Below, piece after piece: positions 51,943 through 62,268 of a DNA stretch of 64,000 nt. Both the position numbers and the translations under genes were made by a program. The notes below the pieces were generated by a model. That model was not told where the DNA came from and searched no databases. It saw only the letters and a program-made list of their open reading frames with translations. The DNA is from Bacillota bacterium (GTDB lineage: Bacteria; Bacillota; UBA4882; UBA8346), in NCBI GenBank assembly GCA_023400055.1, contig JAEXFN010000038.1, forward strand, positions 62,001-126,000, written 5' to 3'. How positions within the stretch are numbered: the first letter of the stretch is position 1; each line of letters begins with the position of its first letter.

Positions 51943-53229
51943 ATGTTAACTGTAGGCTTGATATTTTTACTTTTATTATTCTTCATATTCCTGGGTTTCC
52001 CGATTTTCATGGCGACAGTAATTACGGCAATCATCTGTGTCGTGGCGATGGGTATTCCGTCCTCACTGGTTATTATAAAAATGTTCGGCAGCATTAATTC
52101 TTTTGCCCTGATGGCGATCCCATTCTTCATTATCGCCGGTAACATTATGACTGAATCGAAGATCACCGATAAATTGGTGGATTTCTCCAATGCCATAGTG
52201 GGCCAGTTCAAAGGAGGACTGGGCCATGTAAATATCTTGGCATCAATGTTTTTCGGCGGGATCCAGGGTTCCGGTGCGGCGGACGCTTCGGCAATCGGAG
52301 GCATGCTGATTCCGGCAATGAAAAAACAAGGCTATGAGGTGGAATACGCGGTGGCGCTTACCGCGGGCGCCTCTATGTTAAGCCCCATTATACCGCCCAG
52401 TATTGCGATGATCCTCTATTCCTACTATACGGAAGTGCCTGTGGGAAAACTTTTCATAAGCGGTATTCTTCCGGGCGTGGTCATCGGAGTTTTGATGATG
52501 GTGGTAAACTCGATATATTACAGGGTTCGCAAGTATAATATACCTGTTGTCAAGTTTTCTTTTAGAAACCTTGGCAAACAATTCATCAAATCCATCGGGG
52601 CGTTGATTACGCCTCTGATTATCCTGAGCGGGATTGTTTTTGGTTTTGTAACTCCCACCGAATCGGGGGTGCTGGCTATTTTGTATGGGCTTTTCTACGG
52701 CTTTTTTATATCGCGGGAGCTTAAGGTCAGCGCGATTCCGAGGATATTGCTGAATTCGGCGGTGACCACGGCAGTCGTGTTAGTGACCATCGCTGCTGCC
52801 GGGGTCCTGGGCAATGTGTTAGTGCGTTTGCATTTTCAGACTGAGGTTGTTAACTTTGCGATAAATGTAATCCAAAACAGATATTTAGCAACCTTCTTCA
52901 TCATTGCTGTTATGATAGTCCTAGGCTGTTTCCTTGACCCAACGGTGCTCATCGCCATGTTCGCGATTTCTATTTTAAACGTTGGCAATGCGCTGGGATT
53001 TGATCCAATCCAATATGGCTTGATTATGATTATCATCATGCAGGTGGGTGCCATAACGCCGCCGGTGGGGACATTTCTGTTCATCAGTTGTGGAGTGGGA
53101 CAGATACCGCTGGAAAGAAGCGTTAAACCTCTGATGCCCTTTATACTGGTCATCTTGGCAGTCGCAATCGTGATGCTTTTCATACCGGGGATAGCTACCT
53201 GGGTCCCTTCGCTTTTGGGGAAATTCTAG
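51943..53229 (+). CDS. dctM: TRAP transporter large permease DctM
   Basis: 428 residues, about twelve hydrophobic segments. Hallmarks include FALMAIPFFIIAGNIM, the FGGIQGSGAADASAIG loop, SPIIPPSIAMILY and GAITPPVGTFLF, which hold the sodium and substrate sites. It imports the ligand delivered by DctP using the sodium gradient. AAGGAGG 7 bp upstream. Last gene of the operon with a terminator after it. Confidence 0.95.
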   Translation: MLTVGLIFLLLLFFIFLGFPIFMATVITAIICVVAMGIPSSLVIIKMFGSINSFALMAIPFFIIAGNIMTESKITDKLVDFSNAIVGQFKGGLGHVNILASMFFGGIQGSGAADASAIGGMLIPAMKKQGYEVEYAVALTAGASMLSPIIPPSIAMILYSYYTEVPVGKLFISGILPGVVIGVLMMVVNSIYYRVRKYNIPVVKFSFRNLGKQFIKSIGALITPLIILSGIVFGFVTPTESGVLAILYGLFYGFFISRELKVSAIPRILLNSAVTTAVVLVTIAAAGVLGNVLVRLHFQTEVVNFAINVIQNRYLATFFIIAVMIVLGCFLDPTVLIAMFAISILNVGNALGFDPIQYGLIMIIIMQVGAITPPVGTFLFISCGVGQIPLERSVKPLMPFILVILAVAIVMLFIPGIATWVPSLLGKF

Positions 53230-53247
53230 ACCTAGCATACAATAGCC

Positions 53248-53283
53248 AAAAGCTTTGCGGGATATAATTCCAGCAAAGCTTTT
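53248..53283 (+). terminator. Terminator of the TRAP operon
   Basis: AAAAGCTTTGC and GCAAAGCTTTT pair around GGGATATAATTCCA, ending in a short T-run. Confidence 0.75.
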
Positions 53284-53420
53284 GCGTCTATCTCGGTTCC
53301 GCCCAAGTATCCATAATATTAATATTATTCGTTAAGTTCGATATTCAGAGGGATATCATTGAATTTAAATAATACTTCGAATAAAATTTGAGTGTAATCC
53401 GTTAATAAAAATAAAAAACC

Positions 53421-53461
53421 TCACCGTCATCCCGATACCTGTAAAAGTACCACAGATGAGT
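53421..53461 (+). repeat. Interspersed repeat, copy 2 (divergent)
   Basis: TCACCGTCATCCCGATACC, then GTACCACAGATGA, a weaker relative of the copies at 45743 and 53518. Confidence 0.45.
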
Positions 53462-53517
53462 CGCCGATGAAGACGATACGGTAACATATCACTTTGATCT
53501 GCGAAACACAGAAATTC

Positions 53518-53567
53518 AAATTTCGCCGTCACCCCCGATACGGGGAACCATACCACAAGTGACGGCC
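53518..53567 (+). repeat. Interspersed repeat, copy 3
   Basis: AAATTTCGCCGTCACCCCCG, ATACGGGGAACC, TACCACAAGTGACGGC. The outer parts GCCGTCAC and GTGACGGC pair, so the unit can form a hairpin. It abuts a second stem (AAAAGGCCTAAA / TTTAGGCCTTTT, 53568-53611) with a T-run that can act as terminator. Confidence 0.6.
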
Positions 53568-53620
53568 AAAAGGCCTAAATCGTAATTGTTAAAACGGTTT
53601 AGGCCTTTTTATGCATTAGA

Positions 53621-54182
53621 AAACCCCTCGCTAAGCGGGGGAGTTCAAAAAGGGCGGAGCCGTCGTAGAAATAACAAAAAAGCTCTCCTTGTTTTAAACT
53701 CGAAGAAGATACTGTCTTCAAGTAAAAACAAAGGAGAGCGATCAAATGGATACTAGTCAGGAACATACTCGTTGGAATTGTTGATACCGTATTGTGTTGC
53801 ACCGAAGGAGCGAAGGAAGCTCACTTATGGGAAGTACAAAGAGAAATCGGAGCAATCCTTCGAAACCTTTGCGATTACAAAGGTATCGAAATATTGGAAG
53901 CCAATGCATGTATCGACCATATTCATATGTGCCTAAGGATTCCGTCTAAATACAGCGTAGCACAAATTATGGGGTATCTCAAGGGAAAAAGCTCATTAAT
54001 GATATTTGAGCAGTTTTCAAACTTAAAGTACAAATTTGGCAATCGTCATTTTGGTGTAAAGGATATTATGTAAGTACAGTAGGTCTCAACGAAGATACCA
54101 TCAAAAAGTATATCCGAGAACAGGGAAATGCCGATAAAATGTCGGATAATGTAAAAGGTCCCGACGATCCCTTTAAGGGATA
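53621..54182 (+). mobile_element. Decayed IS200-type insertion sequence
   Basis: A subterminal hairpin (CCCCTCGCTAAGCGGGGG, 53624-53641) is followed by the long 5'-leader hairpin typical of IS200 (GCTCTCCTTGTTTT at 53682, AAAACAAAGGAGAGC to 53739), which hides the ribosome site, and then a ruined tnpA. The exact right end is unclear. Confidence 0.7.
53746..54182 (+). pseudogene. tnpA of IS200 type (Y1 transposase), frameshifted
   Basis: It starts MDTSQEHTRWNC, then TGA, then a shifted frame continues with REIGAILRNLCDYKGIEILE, ANACIDHIHMCLRIPSKYSV (HxH metal motif present), MGYLKGKSSLMIFEQFSNLK and GNRHF. One more missing base precedes the tail WCKGYYVSTVGLNEDTIKKY with the catalytic Tyr region. 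At least three disabling changes make it inactive. Confidence 0.85.
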
Positions 54183-54309
54183 GCCCGGCAAACAACGCAG
54201 AAGACAGTATCATGCACCTTGAGGTGCGGCTGGAACTGTACCCGTACCCTTATAGGGTTAATGCAAACTGCACCTTGAAGGGACAGTTATGATTCATTTT
54301 TCAGATGTA

Positions 54310-54426
54310 TACATTCAGAAATATCGCTGATTGAGGCTTTGAGGAAGGATGAATGGGTTAGGGAGAATGTCCAAGACAATTTGGATCAGTTGGGTTCTGA
54401 TGAAAAATTTAAAAAATTGGTCTAAA
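54310..54426 (+). pseudogene. C-terminal remnant of an unidentified gene
   Basis: One frame reads HSEISLIEALRKDEWVRENV, then QDNLDQLGSDEKFKKLV and stop, clearly protein-like but without a start. The family is unknown. The rest of 54183-54534 holds no gene; the promoter of the giant surface protein should be near 54430-54520. Confidence 0.4.
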
Positions 54427-54534
54427 TTTACTTTTAATCCACAAAACAGGCAGGAGGTTTGTTGATTTCAAAGAAATATCTAAGAATTAGTAAACTAGTA
54501 ATCGCTTCAAAAAATAAAGAATGGAGGACATTCA

Positions 54535-57500
54535 ATGAGGTTAAGACAATTCCTCGGGATAATAATCCTAACGGTTTTTTGTAGCTTACTAGTCGGTAGC
54601 CAAGCCGCCTGGGGTGCTACGGATGAAAACTTTTTTGAATTTAATTCAGGGACGATTACTGGGTATAACGGCACCTACACGATGGTTGATATTCCGGAAA
54701 CAATTGGAGGTGAACCCGTCACAGCCATTGGAGACCGAGCGTTTTTTGGTAAATCAAACATCATCAGCATCTCGATTCCATCGAGTGTAACTACGATTGG
54801 GGCTTCTGCATTTCAATCATGTGATGGATTAACCAGTATAGCAATTCCATCGAGTGTTACCTCAATTGGTGATTATGCATTTTATGGTTGCTACACTCTA
54901 GAGAATATTAACCTCCCATCGAGTTTAACTGTGATTGGGAGTTATATATTCAGCAATAGTGGGGTAAAAGACATTATTATACCATCTAGCGTTTCTAAGA
55001 TTAACGAACATGCTTTTAATAATTGTATTAGTTTAACAAGTATTACACTCCCTTCGAGTTTAAACTCAATTGATGAATGTGCGTTTTATGGCTGCACTCG
55101 TTTAACAAGTATCTCAATTCCTTCGGGCGTTGCTTGGATTGGATCATCGGCATTTTATAGTTGCAGCAGTTTAGCTAGTGTCACCTTACCATCAACTTTA
55201 ACCAAAATCCAGAGCTATACTTTTGAACAGTGCAAGAGCCTAACCAATATTACGATTCCCTCTAGTGTAACTTCGATTGGGTCTGGGGCTTTTTCAGGAT
55301 GCACTACTTTAGCTGACCTTACCCTTCCTTCGAGCATAACTTCAATTGAATCCTATGCTTTTAATAACTGTAGTGGTTTAAAAAAGATTACGCTTTCATC
55401 TGACTTAACTTCGATTGGGGATAATGCTTTTACTGGATGTTCAAGTTTATTCAGTATATCGCTTCCATCTAGCTTAACTTTGATTGGTAATGGCGCCTTT
55501 GCGGGATGTATAAGTTTTTCTAGCATATCACTCCCGGCTAATATAACTTCAATTGGGAATAACGTCTTTGATGGATGTAGTGGTCTAACGAGCGTTGAGA
55601 TTTTGTCAAAAGTAACTTCGATTGGACATTATGCTTTCAATAAATGCAATCAGTTAACTAGCATCACCATTCCAGCCGGAGTAACCTGGATTGGCTCAAA
55701 TGTTTTTTCTGATTGTAGTAGTCTAACCAATGTTACACTCCCATCGAGTTTAACCTCGATTGGTGATGAAGCTTTTTCCAATTGCAGCAGTTTGACCGTC
55801 ATTGCCCTCCCATCTCATTTAACTTCAATTGGGAATAGAGCCTTTTCAGGTTGTAGAAATTTAACGAGTATGACGATTCCCTCAAGTGTGAATTTGATGG
55901 GGTCTTTTGTCTTTGCCGATTGCAGTGCATTAACAGACGTTAGTATCCAGTGTGCGATAACTGAAATCGAATATGGGACTTTCAATAATTGCAGTAGTTT
56001 AACAAATTTAATTATCCCACCTGGGGTAACGACCATTGGGCGTCAGGCCTTTTGGGGTTGTACCCGTTTAGCCAGTATTACAATTCCTTCGAGTGTAACC
56101 ATAATTGAGACCGATGCTTTCTATAACTGTAGTAGTTTGCCAAACGTTACGCTTCCTTCTGGAATAACTTCAATAGGTGCGACAGCCTTTTACGGTTGTA
56201 GCAATTTATCTAAAATTGTGCTTCCGCCTACCTTGACTCGAATTGAGAATTCTACATTTGAATCGTGCAGTGCACTTACAAATATTACAATCCCATCAAG
56301 TGTAAGCTTCATCGGTGAGAGAGCATTTTATCAGTGCAATAGTTTATCGAGTATTACGATTCCATCCAATGTAACTACAATCGAGCATTCCACCTTTGGT
56401 TGGTGTACTGGTCTAACAAATGTTTCGCTCCCGTCAAGTGTAACATCGATTGGGCCTTATGCCTTTTCATATTGTAAAGGATTGCTAAATTTAACCCTTC
56501 CATCAAGTATAACCATAATTGGTGAGGGAGCTTTCAGTGGGTGCGCTAAGTTAACCCTTACAATTCCCTCTGGAGTAGGTAAAATTGGGTCACAAGCATT
56601 TTCACAATGCAGTGACTTAGTATCTATATATTTTGAGGGTAGCGCGCCAACTACAACAAACGATCTCTTTGCTTATACCTCCAATTATGCAATCTATTAC
56701 CTAAAAGATAAAACTGGGTTTAATGAATACCCTTACTATAACTTTAAAAAATACTATTATAACTTAACAGTTATCTATAAAGGAAATGGAAACACCAGTG
56801 GTAATGTACCGGTAGATAGTAATTTTTATGATGGAAATAAAACAATAACGATCCTGGGTGATAACGGATTAATAAAAGCCGGTTACGACTTTATTAGTTG
56901 GAATACGAAAACAGATGGAACAGGAACAACCTATAATGCCGGAGATACCTTTCCAATTTTGGACGACATGATCCTTTATGCTCAGTGGGAAATTGCGACA
57001 CCGCCTGTTTTGAGTAACGTCACTCCGACTGATTTAAAAACTGGAACGATGATTAGCGCAACTAGCGATAAAACAGGAACTCTTTATCTAGTGCCCAAAG
57101 GAACGTATGCTGACCAGGCAGCGCTCGAGGCGGTAACCGTAAATAAAGTTACTAAAACTGTAATAACAAACGTAGCAGTAACGGTTGATACGACCAATTT
57201 ACCGGAAGGAGCTTATCAAATTTATATTGTTGCTAACAATGGTTTATTATCTACGAATCCGGTAGTTATATCAATCGATAACACGTTACCAACCGTGAGC
57301 GCCATGACTCCGGTCAATAATTCGAAGCTTGTAAAAGTTGATGACAACCTGTCAATTACTTTTACAGAAAATGTATTAGCCGGAAATGGAAACATAATCA
57401 TTAAAAAATTGGTAGATAATAGTATTTTGGAGACGATTGATGTTAACGATAATTCGAAAGTGACGTATGCTAATAATGTTATTACCATAAACCCTCAAAA

Positions 57501-60500
57501 AACCTTAGATAAAGAGACCGGATATTATATTTTAATCGAACCCACGGCTATTAAAGACCCCGCTGGAAACTATTATGCTGGCATTAACAATAGTACGGGT
57601 TGGAACTTTACTACATTGGGCGATTTTACAATTAATGCAACAGGAACAATTACTGGTTATACTGGAATGGGTGGATTGATTCCTATCCCGGCATCGGTAA
57701 ATGGTATAACAATCACCGAGATAGGCGACAAAGCCTTCAAAGATAACAGTAGTGTAACCGGGATAACGTTCCCATTGAGCATTACTACAATTGGTGAAGC
57801 AGCTTTTTCGAATTGCAGTGGATTAACAAGTATAATTATTCCTGCAACGATAACAACGATAAAACAAAATGCTTTCCGAAATTGTGCAAATTTAATGAAA
57901 GTATACTTTGAAGGGAATGCTCCAGGAACACTTGGTGGAGATATCTTTACTTCAACTGCCAGTAGTTTTGTAATTTACTATCGCAAAGACAAAACTGGAT
58001 TTGACAGTTCGGCCTTAAGTGTTTATTCCAAATACTATTATAACTTGAGCGTTACCTATAACGGAAACGGGAATACTGGTGGCACTGTCCCGATAGACAG
58101 TACCGTTTATGAAGGAAATAAAGTAGTAACCGTTCTCGGTGATAACGGATTAAGAAAATTCGGCTATGACTTTATCGGCTGGAGCACCAAAGCCGATGGC
58201 AGTGAGATAACTTATAATGCAGGGAATACCTTTATTATTATTGATGACATTGTCCTTTATGCTAAGTGGATGACCTCCATACCTCCTGTTTTGAGTAACG
58301 TCACCCCAACTACCTTAAAAGCAGGAATAGCAATCAACGTAACCAGCAATAAAACAGGCGTAATTTATTTAGTGCCTAAAGGGACTTATGTCGATCAGGC
58401 AGCACTTGATGCGGTGACTGTAAATAAAGTAACTAAATCGGTAACTACAGACGTAGCGACCACAATTGATACGACGAACCTACCAGAAGGATCCTATCAA
58501 GTCTATGCTGTAGGGGACAGTGGTCTGGTTTCCACGACTCCGGTTGAAATAACGATCGATAACACGGTGCCAACCGTGAGCGCCATGACTCCGGTCAATA
58601 ATTCAAAACTTGTAAAAGTTGATGACAACTTGTCAATTACCTTTACAGAAAATGTCGTCGTCGGTAATGGGAACATTATCATTAAAAAGGTAACAGATAA
58701 CACAACTTGGGAAACAATTGATATAAATGATGTAACAAAAGTAACTTGTGTCGGAAATGTCGTCACGATAAATCCAAAAAAGGATCTGGAACAACAAACT
58801 GAGTACTATGTCGTAATTGACCAGACAGCGTTTAAAGATCTTGCGGGGAACTACTATATTGGAATTAGCGATAACAGTGGTTGGAATTTTACTACATTAG
58901 GCGATTATATAATTAATGCAGCAGGGACAATTACTGGGTACACCGGTACAAGTCAAATGTTAGCAACCATACCTGATACCATTAATGGGATAAAAGTAAC
59001 TCGGATTGGTGACAACGCCTTTAAAAACAGCTTAATAACCGGTGTTGCGATTCCTGCAAGTGTAACTACAATCGGTGAAGCAGCCTTTTATAATTGTACC
59101 AGATTAAAAGAGGTTACGATTCCGGAAAACGTAGCATCGATTGGTAATGCAGCCTTTTCAGGTTGCAGTGACCTAGCAAATCTTACAATCAAAACCGGTG
59201 TTAACTCAATTGGTGATAGTGCCTTTTTCAATTGCGATAGTTTATCGGAAATTACAATCCCATCAAGTATAACTTCCGTAGGAAACCAGGCATTTAAGAA
59301 TTGTCAAAACTTACGGAGTGCTATCTTTCAAGGGGATGCCCCCGCTGCGCTTGGAAGTGCTATCTTCGATACCACCCACGATTTTACAATCTACTACCTA
59401 AAAGGAAAAACTGGTTTTGATGCTCTAACCTTAAGCAGTTATCCACGATACTATTATAACCTTACTATTATTTATGATGGAAATGAGAAAAACAGTGGTG
59501 ACGTACCAGTCGATAGTACTCGGTATTATGGAAATACTCAAGTAATAGTACAGGGTGATAACGGATTGCGAAAAACCGGTTATGATTTTATCGGGTGGAA
59601 CACAAAAGCAGATGGTAGTGGGACTAGCTATAAAGCCGGGAATACTTTTGTCATTAGCGATGATATAATCTTGTACGCTCAGTGGAAAGCTTCAATATCA
59701 CCAATTTTAAGTAATGTTTCGCCAACAACTTTGAAAACTGGAACAATTATTAATGTAACCAGTGATAACTCTGGAATGGTTTATCTGGTACCGAAAGGAA
59801 TCTACGCTGATCAAGCTGCTCTCGATGCGGTCAACGCAAATAAAGTGACCCAATCGGTCACAGCTAACGTAGCGGTTACGATCAATACCATGAACTTACC
59901 CGAAGGAGTTTACCAATTATATGCGGTATCCAACGATTGTTTATCGAACCCAACGGATATAACCATCGATAACACGGTACCGACCGTAAACGCCTTTACG
60001 CCGGTCGATAATTCAAAACTGGTCGGAATCGATGACAACTTAATAATCACCTTTGCAGAAAATGTCGTGCCCGGTAACGGAAACATCACCATTAACAATA
60101 TGGCTGATAACACAACGGTGGAAACGATTGATGTTAATGACGCCACCAAAGTAACGTATACCGGTAATGTCGTGACGATTAATCCTCAAAAAGCCCTGGG
60201 AAAAGAAATCGGGTACTATGTGTTAATTGATCCTACAGCCTTTAAAGATTTGGCTGGAAACTACTATGTTGGAATTAGCAATAACACGGGGTGGAACTTT
60301 ACTACAATAGGTGATTTCATAATTAATGCAACCGGTACGCTAATTGGATATACCGGTACCGGCGGGCAGATTACCATTCCCGAATCGGTGAATGGTATAG
60401 CCATAACCGAGATTGGGGATAACGCCTTCAAGGACAACGGCAATCTAACCGGAATCACCTTTCCATTGAGCATTACCACAATTGGTGTATCGGCCTTTGA

Positions 60501-61575
60501 TAACTGCAGCGGCTTAACGAGTGTAAGGATTCCTGCAACAATTGCTGTTATTAAAGAAAACGCCTTTAGTAACTGCTCAAAATTGACAAAAGTTTACTTT
60601 GAGGGGGATGCCCCAGCAACACTGGGGAACCAAATTTTTAAATCGGATGCCGATGGTTTTGCAATTTACTATCGTAAAGACAAAACCGGTTTTAATGCTG
60701 CGGAGTTAAGTGGTTACTCCAAATATTACTATAACCTGACTGTTACATATAAAGGAAACGGCAATACCAGTGGCAATGGTCCGGTTGATAATACACTTTA
60801 TGAAGAAAATCATTCAGTAACGGTCTTAGGGGATAATGGATTAGTAAGAACCGGATCGAACTTTGGGGGTTGGAACACCCAAGCGGATGGCAGTGGCACA
60901 ACGTATAAAGCAGGAGATACCTTTGCAATTACCGACGATACTACTCTCTATGCCCGTTGGGAGAATGTACTCCCGGTCTTGTCGATTAGTGCGCCGACCG
61001 TCATAAAGCCCGGAACCATAATTTCCGCAACCAGCAGTGAAGCAGGGCGGCTTTATCTGGTGCCCAAAGGCACGTATGTTAATCAAGCAGATTTAGACGC
61101 GGTAAGCACGAAAAAAACCGTTAACGTAACAGCCGCTGTATCGGCCAGCATCGCCACGGACGGGTTAAATGATGGGATCTATCAGGTCTATGCTGTAGAT
61201 AACGATGGTGGATTATCGGCCGCTTCAAAGGATATTAGCATTGATGGTCTGGCGCCAACCGTTAACTTTATCAATCCTTCATCGGGAGCTTCAGTCAATA
61301 CTAGCAACGGATCCATGATTATTGTCGAAGTATTGGATAACCTTTCAGGAATCGATAAAACCAGTATCCAGATTAAAATCGATAATAGAGAATGGGTAAA
61401 TCCAACGGCGGTTACCGGAAAAACAATTTATTATTTACTGAATTCATTAAGTGACGGAAATCACACTTGCAGTATCAAAGTCCAAGACTTAGCGGGCAAT
61501 GAAACCAGCCAAACCATCACGTTCACTTGGGATCATTATCGACGCGGGTTTGGATTCGGACGCTTCCGGTTTTAA
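54535..61575 (+). CDS. Giant BspA-type leucine-rich surface protein with InlB-type and Ig-like repeats
   Basis: 2346 residues. Signal peptide about 1-29 (MRLRQFLGIIILTVFCSLL, cleavage near AWG). Residues about 50-715 are some 28 BspA-type LRR_5 repeats of 23 residues (pattern S-L-T-SI-IPSSVTSIGDYAF-NC). Then comes a composite of InlB B-repeat/Flg_new domain (YNLTVIYKGNGN, GYDFISWNTKTDGTGTTYNA, LYAQW), an Ig-like domain, a SbsA-like Big_5 domain (PVNNSKLVKVDDNLSITFTE) and a short LRR block. The composite recurs with variations, ending in another Ig-like domain and the tail GFGFGRFRF. No LPXTG or SLH motif. It is a probable adhesin, exported with the next two genes. GGAGG 7 bp upstream. Confidence 0.9.
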   Translation: MRLRQFLGIIILTVFCSLLVGSQAAWGATDENFFEFNSGTITGYNGTYTMVDIPETIGGEPVTAIGDRAFFGKSNIISISIPSSVTTIGASAFQSCDGLTSIAIPSSVTSIGDYAFYGCYTLENINLPSSLTVIGSYIFSNSGVKDIIIPSSVSKINEHAFNNCISLTSITLPSSLNSIDECAFYGCTRLTSISIPSGVAWIGSSAFYSCSSLASVTLPSTLTKIQSYTFEQCKSLTNITIPSSVTSIGSGAFSGCTTLADLTLPSSITSIESYAFNNCSGLKKITLSSDLTSIGDNAFTGCSSLFSISLPSSLTLIGNGAFAGCISFSSISLPANITSIGNNVFDGCSGLTSVEILSKVTSIGHYAFNKCNQLTSITIPAGVTWIGSNVFSDCSSLTNVTLPSSLTSIGDEAFSNCSSLTVIALPSHLTSIGNRAFSGCRNLTSMTIPSSVNLMGSFVFADCSALTDVSIQCAITEIEYGTFNNCSSLTNLIIPPGVTTIGRQAFWGCTRLASITIPSSVTIIETDAFYNCSSLPNVTLPSGITSIGATAFYGCSNLSKIVLPPTLTRIENSTFESCSALTNITIPSSVSFIGERAFYQCNSLSSITIPSNVTTIEHSTFGWCTGLTNVSLPSSVTSIGPYAFSYCKGLLNLTLPSSITIIGEGAFSGCAKLTLTIPSGVGKIGSQAFSQCSDLVSIYFEGSAPTTTNDLFAYTSNYAIYYLKDKTGFNEYPYYNFKKYYYNLTVIYKGNGNTSGNVPVDSNFYDGNKTITILGDNGLIKAGYDFISWNTKTDGTGTTYNAGDTFPILDDMILYAQWEIATPPVLSNVTPTDLKTGTMISATSDKTGTLYLVPKGTYADQAALEAVTVNKVTKTVITNVAVTVDTTNLPEGAYQIYIVANNGLLSTNPVVISIDNTLPTVSAMTPVNNSKLVKVDDNLSITFTENVLAGNGNIIIKKLVDNSILETIDVNDNSKVTYANNVITINPQKTLDKETGYYILIEPTAIKDPAGNYYAGINNSTGWNFTTLGDFTINATGTITGYTGMGGLIPIPASVNGITITEIGDKAFKDNSSVTGITFPLSITTIGEAAFSNCSGLTSIIIPATITTIKQNAFRNCANLMKVYFEGNAPGTLGGDIFTSTASSFVIYYRKDKTGFDSSALSVYSKYYYNLSVTYNGNGNTGGTVPIDSTVYEGNKVVTVLGDNGLRKFGYDFIGWSTKADGSEITYNAGNTFIIIDDIVLYAKWMTSIPPVLSNVTPTTLKAGIAINVTSNKTGVIYLVPKGTYVDQAALDAVTVNKVTKSVTTDVATTIDTTNLPEGSYQVYAVGDSGLVSTTPVEITIDNTVPTVSAMTPVNNSKLVKVDDNLSITFTENVVVGNGNIIIKKVTDNTTWETIDINDVTKVTCVGNVVTINPKKDLEQQTEYYVVIDQTAFKDLAGNYYIGISDNSGWNFTTLGDYIINAAGTITGYTGTSQMLATIPDTINGIKVTRIGDNAFKNSLITGVAIPASVTTIGEAAFYNCTRLKEVTIPENVASIGNAAFSGCSDLANLTIKTGVNSIGDSAFFNCDSLSEITIPSSITSVGNQAFKNCQNLRSAIFQGDAPAALGSAIFDTTHDFTIYYLKGKTGFDALTLSSYPRYYYNLTIIYDGNEKNSGDVPVDSTRYYGNTQVIVQGDNGLRKTGYDFIGWNTKADGSGTSYKAGNTFVISDDIILYAQWKASISPILSNVSPTTLKTGTIINVTSDNSGMVYLVPKGIYADQAALDAVNANKVTQSVTANVAVTINTMNLPEGVYQLYAVSNDCLSNPTDITIDNTVPTVNAFTPVDNSKLVGIDDNLIITFAENVVPGNGNITINNMADNTTVETIDVNDATKVTYTGNVVTINPQKALGKEIGYYVLIDPTAFKDLAGNYYVGISNNTGWNFTTIGDFIINATGTLIGYTGTGGQITIPESVNGIAITEIGDNAFKDNGNLTGITFPLSITTIGVSAFDNCSGLTSVRIPATIAVIKENAFSNCSKLTKVYFEGDAPATLGNQIFKSDADGFAIYYRKDKTGFNAAELSGYSKYYYNLTVTYKGNGNTSGNGPVDNTLYEENHSVTVLGDNGLVRTGSNFGGWNTQADGSGTTYKAGDTFAITDDTTLYARWENVLPVLSISAPTVIKPGTIISATSSEAGRLYLVPKGTYVNQADLDAVSTKKTVNVTAAVSASIATDGLNDGIYQVYAVDNDGGLSAASKDISIDGLAPTVNFINPSSGASVNTSNGSMIIVEVLDNLSGIDKTSIQIKIDNREWVNPTAVTGKTIYYLLNSLSDGNHTCSIKVQDLAGNETSQTITFTWDHYRRGFGFGRFRF

Positions 61576-61611
61576 TTTGTTGAATAACTGATTGCGAAGG
61601 AGGTAATTAAG

Positions 61612-62247
61612 TTGAAACGAACTATTTTAGCGGTGTTATTAGTTATCGCCGTGTTAACCATGGCCGGTTGTGGAGGAGGGGGAGGTGGAAGTAGTAGTCC
61701 CTCCAGTTATACAACTGAAAAAACAGAAATCGAACAAACTTTAAGCGGTTTTAAAACTGCCGTAGAAACTTATGATGTTAATGGGATGCTGGCGGTGTTT
61801 GGTGACCCCGATCCATCGGCCATGGTCCTAACGATACAGGAAGGGAATATTAGCTATAAAAAGAGTTATAGTACTTTAAAAAAAGAGCTGGAAGAGGATG
61901 AGACAAACCAATTAACATGGCGTAAGGAACCGGTCCAAGGCGGTCGTGGTTATAAATTGGATATGGTCTTGGGTTCGTACGCTTATAGTAATATGTCGTC
62001 CAGTGGAGGCTATGCTTCGCAAACTTTTGAAATATGGGAAAGCTCGGAAAATCCTGTCATCGGCAGAACCGAAACCGACAGCGGTACAATTATCTGGAGT
62101 ATGGTCAAAACCACGGGTAAATGGAAAGCAGTTAGCATGACGATTACTTTCAACTCCATGACAACTTCGGCGCAAAATTCGGTCAAGGCGGCTTTGGGAG
62201 CAACGGTTAAGGGATTCCGATTTGGAAAAGCGTATATCAATTTCTAG
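61612..62247 (+). CDS. Lipoprotein of unknown function
   Basis: 211 residues, TTG start with AAGGAGG 7 bp upstream. Lipoprotein signal with lipobox LTMAGC (Cys at about 20), followed by a glycine/serine spacer. The mature domain (about 35-205) resembles small NTF2-like or DUF4440-type folds (EIEQTLSGFKTAVETYDVNG, then W-KTTGKWKAVSMT), but I cannot assign it firmly. The tail (GFRFGKAYINF) resembles the tail of the preceding giant protein (GFGFGRFRF), suggesting a shared anchoring or export signal. 36 bp after the giant gene, likely one operon. Confidence 0.8.
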   Translation: MKRTILAVLLVIAVLTMAGCGGGGGGSSSPSSYTTEKTEIEQTLSGFKTAVETYDVNGMLAVFGDPDPSAMVLTIQEGNISYKKSYSTLKKELEEDETNQLTWRKEPVQGGRGYKLDMVLGSYAYSNMSSSGGYASQTFEIWESSENPVIGRTETDSGTIIWSMVKTTGKWKAVSMTITFNSMTTSAQNSVKAALGATVKGFRFGKAYINF

Positions 62248-62268
62248 TTAGTTGAAGGTTCGCAATTA

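Noticed and set aside
54700..56600. DNA tandem repeats as a separate element
   Set aside because: The 69-bp periodicity is simply the 23-residue leucine-rich repeat of the surface protein.
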